Shown here: one piece after another, positions 47,501-57,599 of the stretch | Position numbering within the stretch: the first letter of the stretch is position 1 | How the letters are laid out: each line of letters begins with the position of its first letter | Origin: Alnus glutinosa | Taxonomy: Eukaryota > Streptophyta > Magnoliopsida > Fagales > Betulaceae | Assembly (NCBI RefSeq): GCF_958979055.1 | Contig: NC_084888.1 | Span: 12,814,804 to 12,878,803 of the forward strand | Direction: 5' to 3' | Length of the DNA: 64,000 nt | The notes under the pieces: generated by a model | Seen by the model: the letters and a program-made list of their open reading frames with translations, nothing else | What the model was told of the DNA's origin: nothing | Database searches by the model: none | Made by a program: the position numbers and the translations under genes

Positions 47501-47924
47501 ATAATAAGAGCAAACTTCTTCTATTGAACTAAAAGTCATTGATGACTTCGGCTCTTCAATTTTCTCATCATCCTTTAACACCACAGGTAAGACCACATTT
47601 TCTTCCTTATCACTCAACTCTTCATCTGAACTAAAAGTCATTAAATCCTTTGGTTCTTCAACTTTCTCATCATCCTTATCACTCAACTCTTCATCTGAAA
47701 TAAACGTCGTTAAATCCTTCGGTTCTTCAACTTTTTCACCCACATCTATCCAAAAAAGAATACAAAGTGTATTTATAAAAAAAGCCTAGAATAATAATAA
47801 AGAAATAAAAACAAAAAAAGTCAAAAATCTAACCATTTTGATGGTCGTCTTGATGGGTTAAAGCACCGTCTAAAGCACCGTCAAATTGACCCTCGGTATC
47901 CAATCGTGAACTTGAAGAGTCCAT
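44585..47924 (-). pseudogene. FAR1/FHY3-type MULE transposase joined in frame to a VARICOSE/EDC4-like C-terminal domain
   Basis: Exons 47924-47834, 47745-45506, 45402-45316, 45228-45160, 45070-44945 and 44863-44585 give a 963-residue frame with GT-AG introns, all but the first in phase 0. Residues 1-97 are acidic with a 23-residue repeat (KVEEPKDL(T/M)TF). A FAR1 zinc-finger DNA-binding domain follows (about 98-195, ending LTHNHSL). The MULE DDE core has FDTTYLTN (D319) and ITDQDRAMKNA (D381), then a SWIM zinc finger (about 611-632, CTC...CRH) and an AT-hook-like KGRPRTKRK. After a Ser/Thr-rich linker (778-829), residues 830-963 read as the C-terminus of VARICOSE: YQEALTTALHMRDVSIVNWI then CSQ, PLPLSQEVL, IAWMTH, MHVRPIFNQVY. 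Two nonsense codons break it: TGA at 46376-46378 (before SESMNAFFDG) and TAA at 44711-44713. It is called a pseudogene for these stops. The fused exons could also be a captured fragment spliced only by chance; a transcript would settle this. Confidence 0.85.
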
Positions 47925-49230
47925 TTTGGAAAATGCTATATTAAAAAGCACTACAAGTTAATTTGCACCCAAAATGTAAGAATTTGTTAATAATAATAAA
48001 ATTCTATTACACATTAGAGAATTGTAGAAAAAGTAAGACTAGACATGAATATATAACACAAGAATAGTGAAAGAAAATTATAGAAATGAGGGATTCAAGG
48101 TGGAAGAAAATTATAGTCAAATTTATTAGAGATGAGGGATTCAAGGTGGAAGAAAATTATAGTCAAATTTATTATAGAAATCTACTTGCATAATTAACAT
48201 CCTCCTATGGTTAATTGATAAAAAAAAATAAGCTATAGAAACAAAGGGAAACAACCCCAAGCAGAACACTTTACTATAGACAAACAACCAAACAAAACTA
48301 CAAACGAAACAACTAAGTAGCAAGCATGACAAATGCACGCGCTTTGACCTTTTTTTTCTAATTCTATCTTAATTAGTAATATATTTCTAAAACAATTATT
48401 AATGTAGGTTTCTTTAATCTTTTTTCCTTCTTCCTTTTCTCCTCTATAGGCTTAGATTTTTATACACCAGAGTTTCATAAGAAATTTACTTCTTCAGAAC
48501 ACCTGAGTTAAGTTAACATCAGAAAGTTGCTTCTTTACAACTAGAAAATATGATAGCAGATATATTTTTTTCAAATCAATCATACAACTTAGTATATGAT
48601 CTCAAAGTAATTGAATTACCAAAAACTTTTGACAACCAGATTTTGTCCTTGCTGAAAAGGGAAAGATTCATGTGAGAGACTTATGGCCATGACTATATTT
48701 ATTAATTATGTATAACACACATAACCATAATTGTCTACCTTCCAATTGATGCATGATTTTTCAAGTAAAAATGCCCCTGAAGTAATATATAAGCTCATTA
48801 ATACTTTATTGAACTTCATCACCGTCTCTACTTTATGATCTAATAAACACACTTCGTGTATATTTATAAACATGTATTTTTTCATAACAGTCATAAAATG
48901 GGGAGAGGAGATCACCCCTAGCAACACAACACCAAAGCTGCACATGAATTAACATATGCCAACTAAATATAATTTCCTAGAAGAATGATTTATATTGCTT
49001 GCTATACATTGCAGCTTCTGACAGCATGTTTTTATTTCACGGCACATCAAAATGCACAGTTCCAAGGCATATGCATTTGACATTTTCTAACTTTCTCTTG
49101 ATATGAAACAATTCAAACAGCGTCTCAACTATAAGAGAGAAACAAAATTAATACATCCCAGATATTTCCTATTGAAAACAAGGATATAATATTGTATACA
49201 ACTAGAAAATATGATAGCAAATAGAGAGAC
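47925..49230 (-). other. MULE sequence between transposase start and right inverted repeat
   Basis: No coding content was recognised. It probably holds the transposase leader and promoter-proximal region. A 46-bp tandem duplication lies at 48086-48178 (ATGAGGGATTCAAGGTGGAA repeated). Confidence 0.5.
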
Positions 49231-49235
49231 CCGGC

Positions 49236-49238
<3 letters not shown>

Positions 49239-49303
<65 letters not shown>
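49239..49303. repeat. (AG)32 microsatellite
   Basis: An uninterrupted AG run lies at the inner edge of the right inverted repeat. Confidence 0.95.
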
Positions 49304-49307
<4 letters not shown>

Positions 49308-49844
49308 TTTTTTTAGAGTGGCCGGCCGGAGACAGAGCTGGACTGAGACGAAATCTGCCGGAGCGGGAAGCACTGGACGACGGGCGACGGACGACGGAGA
49401 AGGGCGACCGCCGAGAGAGAAGCCGGCGACGTCACTGACCGGAGGCAAATTTCAGAACTCGGAGGTACTGGGCAGCGTTGGAATCACCGGACGACAGACG
49501 ACGGAAGCGTCGGACGACGGACGACGGAGAAGGGCACCGGACGATGGACGACGGAGCCGGCGACGTCACTGACCGGAGGCAAATTTCAGAACTCGGAGGA
49601 CTGGGCAGCGTTGGAATCACCGGACGACGCACGACGCACGACAGAGAAAATTCAGATCTGTACGGAGAGAGATTTCAGAGAGAGAGAGAGGTCTTCGTGC
49701 GAAATGAAAAGTTTGAAACTCCCACGTTTTTTGGTCTTCGGTTTTCTAGCAGCATGACGAAAAGAGAAAAAAACAATATTTTATTACTGCCACGTTGGCG
49801 TGTTGTGAAGAAGTTGTGAAGCAGAAGTGTATAGATCATTTCTC
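49304..49844 (-). repeat. Right terminal inverted repeat of the MULE
   Basis: The reverse complement aligns with 39499-39960. Inside, GGAGGCAAATTTCAGAACTC occurs at 49441 and 49575, part of a 134-bp tandem duplication absent from the left end, so the two ends differ in length. It is GC-rich (GACGACGGA words), unlike the surrounding DNA. Confidence 0.85.
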
Positions 49845-49853
49845 TTAGAGAAT

Positions 49854-50481
49854 ATGTTGGAGATGTTCTTCCAAGTTAAGGGCCTAAAGCAGAGCAGGAA
49901 GACCTTTTCTTGATGATAATTTAATTGAGAGAGAAAAAGGACATATCCCTATTACTGTATGCCACCATTTTTACCTATTTGTAACTTGTCATTATAGCCA
50001 AATGGGGTATTACTTTGTTGTTAGAATATATGATGAGAATGGAAATCATTATGATAAATGGGGATTTGTTTATTCTAAATTTAGGGATTCGATTACATTT
50101 GAAATTATTCAAATCATTAGTAAAGCTCCATAAATAGAATCATGTATACAATCAAATTAAGTTAATAAGAGCAAAATGTAACTTCTAAGACTTTCGCCTA
50201 TTGATACAGGTCATATACCGAACCACATAATTCTTGTGTCTCTCTCGTTCTTTCTTCCATCTCTTTAGTTTATTATGAGTTCCTTCATGGTATAAGAGTT
50301 ATCGGGTAACGCTAGTCCTCAATTCCTAATGGCCCTGTGGACTCTAATTTTTGTTTTCTTCATTTTCTCAGTAGTACCTACCCCTTGGGACTCCTCACCA
50401 CTATTCAATAACCTTTTGCCTTGAATCCCTGTCTTTGAAAATCATATCAAGCTTCTGACCACATCAATTGAAAGCTCATTA
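49854..50481. other. Non-coding stretch right of the MULE
   Basis: No gene or clear repeat was recognised. Confidence 0.5.
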
Positions 50482-50550
50482 CACTACAAGAAAATCGCCA
50501 AATTGCATCGTAATATTGTCCACTTTTGGCTCTATCGAACCAAAATTTTC
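50482..50550. mobile_element. CACTA (En/Spm-type) terminus
   Basis: CACTACAAGAAAATCGCC is the standard outer end of plant CACTA transposons, followed by subterminal wording (TTGGCTCTATCGAACC). The opposite end is not in the window, and the sequence turns into TRIM sequence within about 70 bp. Confidence 0.65.
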
Positions 50551-50864
50551 AGGTGGCCACCCATCCTAGTGCTACTCTCGCAAAAGCACGCTTAATTGCA
50601 GAGTTTTGATAGGTTCATAGTCATCACGACTTTAAAATGCGTTATGTCAAAAATGGTGCGAATATACATATAAGCACATTTTCAATTCCATACACAAGTG
50701 ATGTGGGATGTTACAATCACCCCATCTTTGGACCCCACATCCTTACTAACGACCCTCATGGAATCACTCCATTCTTGGCGTCCTAGCGAGTGCTCACTAG
50801 CAACCCTCATGGGCTTGTGCACGCTCCCCCCATCTTAGGCTGGGCAATGACCCTGATACTATTT
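50551..50864 (-). mobile_element. Cassandra-type TRIM remnant with 5S rRNA-like segment
   Basis: On the minus strand an LTR starts TGTAACATCCCACATCACTT at 50715 and runs into CTCTGCAATTAAGCGTGCTT and GAGAGTAGCACTAGGATGGG (50612-50551), the conserved internal part of plant 5S rRNA with its pol III promoter region. A 5S-bearing LTR is the hallmark of Cassandra. Positions 50716-50863 read as its internal region, with a primer-binding-like TAGTATCAGGGTC at 50861-50849. The LTR is cut at the CACTA junction near 50550. Confidence 0.8.
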
Positions 50865-51000
50865 GTAACGATATAAGAAAAAACGCTACCCATATCTAAG
50901 CTATCACCCCATTTTAGAGTGATAGTGCAGATGTGGTTAGAGTGATAGTGCAAATGTGGTTAGTGCAAATGTGGCTAGTGCTTTTTCTTGGGTCGTTACA
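50864..51000. repeat. LTR-like segment TGTAACG...CGTTACA
   Basis: 137 bp start TGTAACG and end CGTTACA, and are followed on both sides by GTATCA-type primer-binding-like words (minus strand TAGTATCAGGG, plus strand AAGTATCAAAG). It has internal repeats of AGTGCAAATGTGG. It appears to be the shared LTR of two small TRIM units or a rearranged one. At 51108 another LTR-like start follows (TGTAACACCCATGTCCCACA). Confidence 0.5.
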
Positions 51001-51318
51001 AAAAGTATCAAAGTCACCTAGTAATGACAGGCCATGTGGTATTGGAGTACCGCATGACATGGCCTTGATGAGGACGTCTGGAGTTCAAGGGAGAGCTTGT
51101 AACACCCATGTCCCACATTGGGAAGATAAGGAGTAGTCTACATATAGTAGGTGGATTATAAGAGATATTCATGGATGCTAAGTCCCACATTACCAAGTTA
51201 ATAGGTGAAACAGAGCTTTATAAGGATTGGAACTACGAGATGGAGGAAGAGGATCTTTGGAACTTGGTTGATCTAGTGGTGGACATTATCTGTCGATGCT
51301 CTCCCTTGGGCTCGACAC

Positions 51319-51320
<2 letters not shown>

Positions 51321-51353
<33 letters not shown>
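51321..51353. repeat. GA microsatellite
   Basis: A GA run of about 33 bp within the TRIM-derived region. Confidence 0.9.
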
Positions 51354-51356
<3 letters not shown>

Positions 51357-51419
51357 GCTTGGTTCCCCCTATCGGAATGAAGCTTGACAAAAAAAAAAAA
51401 AAAAGATTTGTAGTTTGAA

Positions 51420-52286
51420 AGTTACATGTTGTGATATTCGGCTAGATTGCTTATGTGTCTTATAAGATGTCATGTATTTGGAGTGCATGTATAATATGAC
51501 TTAATTCCCAAAAGTTTGGAATGTCATGTATGCATGTGTGACCGAATTATGACGTTGATTGGACTTTTTGAGATGTCATATATTTGGAGTGCATGTATAA
51601 CATGAGTTCCCCAAAGGTTCGGATGACTTGTATGCGCATAAAGCCAAGACATATTGTCAATTATTTATTTAGATATCCCTGTATGCTTGTATTTTTTCAA
51701 AGGTTTGAAAAGCTTGTATACAAGAATATCTTAATCATATTTATATATAATGTAGATTATTTGATTTATGAACCAAATGCCATGTTTACCTTATCGGCTA
51801 AGAATTCTTTTATGCAATTATCAATCCACAAATGATCGTTATTGTAAACACATAGTAGATTTGTAATGGTTGGCTCATTGTGAAAACCCAGTGTGTTTCA
51901 TGCTATTGAATTTGTGAAATCATACTTTCATCTATGTGAACGTGGTTACCACCACGATTGTGTAGATGTTGATGCTTTAGATGCAGGTACCGTAGACATT
52001 GATGAGGACTCTGTGGCATTATACTTGGGAAACTATGATTGAGGCTCTTCATATATGTGTCAGACTTGAATAGTCCATCTTTGTATAGACATTTTGTATA
52101 TGGCTTGTGTCGCATATGACACATATTTTTGTATAGTAATTCTTTGATGTAACTAATATTTTGATTAAGCCTTAAACAAATAGACAGATGTATGGCTCTG
52201 ATGTTCTATTACTCTTTTTAGTTAATGAAATTAGTTTCCGTTGCAGTTGTTTATCTCTAATGTATTATGCATATGTTATGAGATGT
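51420..52286. other. Non-coding stretch with a 107-bp-spaced duplication
   Basis: ATTTGGAGTGCATGTATAA occurs at about 51476 and 51582 in longer similar surroundings. No gene recognised. Confidence 0.5.
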
Positions 52287-52582
52287 AGGGTTTGTTTGGG
52301 TTTGCGATTTCAAAAACTATGATTTAAAAATAGCAATTTTAAAATGTGCGATTTAAAAAAGTGATTTTTAAAACCCAGTTAAGTGTTTGGAAAAATCACA
52401 GTTTGGCCTTTAAAATTTTGTGTTTTAAAAAAAACACTCATTTACCTGCGATTTGAAAAGGTAGTTTTTTGCATTTTAAAATCGCAATTTTTTAAAAATG
52501 CAATTCCCAAACGATTTATTTTATGCAATTTGGTTTAAAATCACACTTTTTGTCTACAAAATTGCAATCTCAAACACACCCA
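52287..52582. mobile_element. 296-bp MITE
   Basis: The left end GGGTTTGTTTGGGTTTGCGA and the reverse complement of the right end GGGTGTGTTTGAGATTGCAA are imperfect inverted repeats. The interior is full of ATTTTAAA words and is non-coding. Confidence 0.65.
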
Positions 52583-52988
52583 TATTAGGTTGATGTTGGC
52601 TTAATAATTAATCGTCATGGCACTATGGTGATTCCATTTGGTATTAAAAAAATAAAAGGGTTGTCATAGGGTAGGACGCCTTTAACTATTTTTGTCTTGG
52701 TGGTATTTGATGTTTCATCTCCGCTGAAGATCTTGTCTATGACTCCATAACATTGCCTATGGTTAGATGTAACCTTGACTACCAGATCTAAATTAAATCA
52801 TTTGACGCCTTAGACATGATATTCGATCTATAACCATGATAGTGGATGTTTGGCATTATTATTAAGTTATTTTATGAATATATAAGTTATATTGCAGTCT
52901 AGTAGTACTCTAGATATTATTATGTGTGCTTGAATTTTATGGCTATCGTGATTAACAAAAAAAAAAAGATATAAATATCCGTTGCATT

Positions 52989-54002
52989 TGTTAGGTTTTT
53001 AATGTTGGCAAATTCGATGTCAAAACTTATTTGGTAGTAAGTTTTAGTATACTGGTTAAGAAGTACACAATGATGGACTTAAATTTAAGTGGGCTGAATC
53101 CAACTCAAATCAGAAGGCCTATAAGATGGGTTTAAGCCTAATCAATTAAGGAATAGAAAACCTATATGATATAGTTAAGTCAAATTAGTCAAGGAAATGA
53201 GCAAATTGAAATTTCATTAAGTGGAGTTAAAATCAGATTTGTTAATTCCAGATTGAGCACATCTCAGTGTTTTAATCATAACGTTTGCCTCAAGTATCGG
53301 ATTTAAGTGAAATCTGCAGCATTGGAAAGATAAGTCAAAAGGCAACAAATCCCTTAAAAATAGGATTTCCCTAATTCATACGTTTAATATACCACAAAGG
53401 CCCCGCAAGACAAAAAATCTGGGTGAATTTTGCTGAAATCCTATTCCAACTAGAATTAGTTGTTCTTCAAAAAGTATATTTAAAAGGACGTCCAAGCATG
53501 AATTTATTTAAGGATTCTACTCTATAATTCAGTGTGTTAAGAGAGAGTATTCGACCTGGAATGTTAATGTTAAATATCTCTTGGAGTTTTAGTTATTGTT
53601 TAACCATCAACCTTGAACAATTGAAGTCAATCGGAGTTCCAGTTAAAGAGATCAAGAAGAAGAGCTCTCTAAAGGTTCTAAGAGAGAAGCAGATAATTGG
53701 GTCACTTGTTGTAATTCAATAGTGTGACGACTGCAAAGATTTTGTGAGTATTAACATCTTGTAATTCGTAGATTCTTCGTTATTAGATTAATTTCTTAGC
53801 TTGGCTATCTCGGAATGGTTTTTCTCTTTATGCTCAAAGAGTTTCCACTTCGTCACCAAATATATGTGTCAATTGCTTTATTGCTTTTCATATTTTGGTG
53901 ATTTTTTGTTTGTGGTTGATTGTATTTCTAATTCTGCATTATATTGGCAACCTATTCAACCCCCACTTCTAGATGTTGTTTGGAGTCTGGTTTATATTTT
54001 CA
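52989..54002 (+). repeat. 5' LTR of the Copia-type element
   Basis: 1014 bp, TG...CA ends. It aligns with the 3' LTR throughout, with roughly 10% mismatches plus small gaps by eye, so the insertion is old. Confidence 0.9.
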
Positions 54003-54424
54003 ATTGGTATCAGAACGGGTTCACTCTGTTTGGATTAATTTCCTGAGTGAGATCCTTGACTCCTTTTGTTCTGAATACTTCTTAGAGCATCTCCAAGAAT
54101 AAAATCTAAAATAGCTATTGAAAAAAAGTACAACTCTCTACTTTAGCTACTGCTTTTTCTATATTCTTTCCAACATATTCTCTATTCTACTCTCTACTTG
54201 CATTTAAATATTTTTTCTCATTATTTTTTATTATTTTTTTTGCTAACACTCAATGAAAGAGAAAATATTGAATTTCCACACATTCATTGAGTTACATTGC
54301 CCCAAATATGCAAAGCAATTTCCATACAATAAGACTAATAATTCTTAAGATTGACCATGCAGTTGCCATAGGTGCTCGATAAGGTCAGATTGTAGCTGAG
54401 AATGAGTTTAACTATCTCTAATGT

Positions 54425-55675
54425 TCACATGCCTTCCAATGAATTCCAGGAATCCATGGGTATGTTCGTGAGAAATTTGTACATAGTATTTTCATCAATT
54501 TGTTCATAATCAATGTCACTTGCATCATCAGTATTTCGTTCGTCTTCAATGATCATGTTACGCATTATTATGCACGCTTTCATAACGTAAGTGAGCGTTT
54601 CACGACTCCAACCATGTGCAAGCGACGAACGATTGTGAATTGTGCTTGCAGCACTCCAAATGCACATTCCACGTCCTTTTTTGCTGACTCTTGGGCTGCA
54701 GCAAACAGTTTTGCCTTTTTCCCTTGTGGACATGAAATTGTCTTTACAATGGTTGACCACTGTGGATATATACCATCAGCAAGATAGTATCCTATTGCGT
54801 AGTTATAGCCATTGATTGCGTAATTGGCTGGAGGAGCATGGTCTTCAGTGATATGAGAAAACACAGAAGACCGTTCTAGAACATTGATGTCATTGTGAGA
54901 ACCCAGTAACCCAAAAAATGCATGTCATCTTGTGAAGCCACTGCTTCCAAAATCATTGTTGGTTCATGGCAATGGCCAGTAAACATACCTTTCCACGTAG
55001 CTGGGCAATTCTTCCATGTCCAATGCATGCAATCAAGGTTACCCAACATCCCTAGAAAACCACAACTTTTGCCAACTTCTAACAATCTAGCAACATCATT
55101 ACTGTTTGGAGACCTCAAGTATTCATTAGAAAAAATTGAAACCACAGCATTAACAAATCTTTGAATAGATTCTGTGCGGTGCTTTCTCCAATTCGCACAT
55201 ACTCATCAACGTAGTCAGCTGGTACTCCATAAGCGAGCATTCTAAATGCGGCAGTCACTTTTTGAAGGGAAGACAAACTGATTGTTCTAGCACAATTTCT
55301 TCTTTGGTCAAAGTGCGAATCGTACTCTTCTACCTTAGACAGAATACGACAAAAAAGATGACAATGCATCCGAAACCTATTGCTAAATATTTTTGGAGGA
55401 TATACTGGTGAATAAACAAAATAATCCAGAAAAAGCCTTTGGTGGCCTTGCAAAGAATCACGATCGATGAACATACGTCTTGGAATAGAACCACGAAGAC
55501 GTGAACTAGATCCTCCCTTTCTTTTGAAATATCTACGTTCCAAAACAATTGCAGAAAGTAGTTTCAACTCATTCTCGGAGTCAAAGTCTTCCAGGAGCAT
55601 TTTTCTTATAGAATTGATAGACATTGTGTTGACACTGAAGTGTATTTGTGTATTGAAGTGGTAGTATAAAACCAA
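54425..55675 (-). pseudogene. Harbinger DDE transposase, frameshifted
   Basis: Three frame breaks (near 55165, 54915 and 54600) separate pieces that together cover the transposase. The N-terminal part has SLQKVTAAFRMLAYGVPADY; the DDE part has YLRSPNSNDVARLLEVG, GNLDCMHWTWKNCP (first catalytic D), then YYLADGIYPQWSTIVKTI (second D) and SAKKDVECAFGVLQ (E region). The tail has MKACIIMRNMIIEDE. The break near 54915 looks like loss of one base in a T-run. In the family this enzyme cuts at TWA targets together with ORF1. Confidence 0.9.
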
Positions 55676-56554
55676 AAAAGCTCCCAGATGTTAATGAATT
55701 CACCCGTTTCTTAAATGCCACCTACTTCAGCAAGCAACCATAATAAATAGAAAGAGAAGCAAGCAAACATAATAAATAGATAGCTTCTTTTAATCACTTC
55801 TCTCACCAAACTGTTATTGAATTCACTTGTTTGTATTGAAGTGCCACCTGCTTCAACAAGCAACCATAATAAATAGGAAGAGAACCATTTTGGAAATGAA
55901 ATTTCTACACATATCAAGTTGTCTTAACCAGAATTTGGCTTCTATGGTTCACTAAGTTTGAGACAGTGACAATCATTTAAAAAATTATGACTTCGTCTAA
56001 GAGATTCATACCGTCTGTGTTTTGAAGTGCAAGTTTTAATACACAGAAGGATGTTAATGAATTCACCCGTTTCTTAAATGCCACCTACTTCAGCAAGCAA
56101 CCATAATAAATAGAAAGAGAAGCAAGCAATGTATTCACCAACTCACCAATACTCTTAAACACAAGTGCAGATTTTCCAACAACTTAATGAATTCACCAAC
56201 ACTCAATGTATTCACCAACTTACCAATACTCTTAAATTGTAGCAAATGAGATTCACACCAATACTCTTAAATTGCAGCAAATGAGATTTAGTATAAGAGA
56301 TTCAGATTTAAAAGCATATTTTATGCAGATAGAAAATATGCAGAAATGAACCTCAGCAACAAAAGAGAAATCGTCCCCTTAAAACATAAACAATCCACAA
56401 ATTACAACAATCCCTTTAAAACAGAGAAATTTTTACGCCAACAAAAACTATTAGCTAGAAGATGCAACAAACAGTAAGTGAAAATCCAAATGATTTCCAG
56501 CCATAACTCAAGCATGCTTTACTTCATCCTTCGACTTTCAAAGATTTCCGTTTG

Positions 56555-57560
56555 TCAAATACGAATATATTCTCTTTGGGATTCAGACAAGCCACTTGTA
56601 TCCGTGAGTAAGATTTTGTCCTCATCTACTCGTAACTTAGCTTGTTCAATTTGAATCCTCTCTGCCTCAACTCGAATTTTATTTGCCTCAACTCGAATCT
56701 TCTCTCCCTCAAATTGAATCCTAGTATCCTCTTGAGCACTCGTTTTTTCCATAGTTGTAGTTTCCTCTCAGTTGCTATCATTGCTCTTTCGTTCATTTGA
56801 GTTAGTAACCCCATAACAATATCGTCATTGTTATCATTGCTCTTTTTCTTATTCAATCGCTCTTTTGCGGCCTTCCTGCCTTCAGGTCTCTCCAAATCTA
56901 CGAAGTTACTAGTGGATAGATTATCTTTCCCTAGATTTATTAGACCTTGAGTAGAAGGCGAAGATGCATTTTCAAACGATCTTTTTCTTGTTTTTTCATT
57001 GTTAGTACTCCATTTTGGACAATTCTTCAATAAATTTCAGCAATGTTCATAAGCAAATGGAACGCCAACCAAACTCCGGTACAACTCCTTTGCCCTAACA
57101 ATATGCAAACTTAAGAAATAGGATAATAGTTATACCCTTAATAAAAATTGGTGGATTGATGCGTTGACACAATAATCAATAGAAATTATACCTTGTCTTG
57201 CTGAGTGATCCCACTTTGATGTGCTGACTCAACCTGAGCTAAGCATATACAAAACTTATTTACACTCTTATGAATTACTCCTCGTCTATTAAGTAGAGAT
57301 GTCTCATTCCGATTAAAATTGAAGGTCTTATGTTCATGGTACTTCTCCTAAATTCTCCACCAATATTTCTTCATTGATTGCTAATTGCTAATTTCCATTC
57401 ACTGGACCAACACTAGTATTTATCCATGATTCTACAAGTAGAACATCTTCTTCAATGCTAAAGTTGCCACCTCTGGGTTTCTTAAGATTGGTTGCAATCT
57501 CAGATTCTGGTTCATCAATTTGAACACTTGGATATGGAGATCACATGGATTCATCATAAT
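56555..57560 (-). pseudogene. Harbinger ORF1 (Myb-like/NAM-associated protein), decayed
   Basis: The minus strand shows RGGNFSIEEDVLLVESWINT near 57470 (Myb/trihelix-like start), then after an intron or gap GVPFAYEHC and KNCPKWS near 57060-57015. A low-complexity part follows, then LERPEGRKAAKERLNKKK (the NAM-associated motif, about 56890) and a charged coiled coil (EGEKIRVEANKIRVEAERIQ). Stops and shifts near 57030 and 56750 break it. This protein assists the transposase in binding the ends. Confidence 0.8.
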
Positions 57561-57599
57561 CCTAATTTAAGAGGTTGATGAAAGATGTGTCTCCTTGCC

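Larger units (their letters stand above)
39499..49844. mobile_element. 10.35-kb Mutator-like element (MULE), FAR1-type
   Basis: TTAGAGAAT lies at 39490-39498 and at 49845-49853, a perfect 9-bp target duplication. Both ends start GAGAAAT(T/G)ATCTATACAC and read inward through ACTTCTGCTTCACAACTTCT and GGTCTTCGGTTTTCTAGCAG-type sequence, so the inverted repeats are several hundred bp long. Inside are two convergent genes, a GRF zinc-finger gene (+) and a FAR1-type transposase gene (-), plus a captured piece of V-ATPase subunit d. The MULE lies between the IQD gene and the TRIM/Copia cluster. Confidence 0.95.

Noticed and set aside
49125..49819. Open stretches over the GA run and right MULE end
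   Set aside because: They read as poly-Arg-Glu or poly-Ser-Leu from the microsatellite and as arginine/aspartate-rich repeats from the inverted end.
50551..50612. A functional 5S rRNA gene
   Set aside because: Only the central part matches 5S rRNA, it differs at several positions, and it lies within a TGTAACATCCC-type LTR, so Cassandra is the better reading.
54500..55164. Plus-strand open stretches
   Set aside because: They are antisense to the Harbinger transposase pieces.
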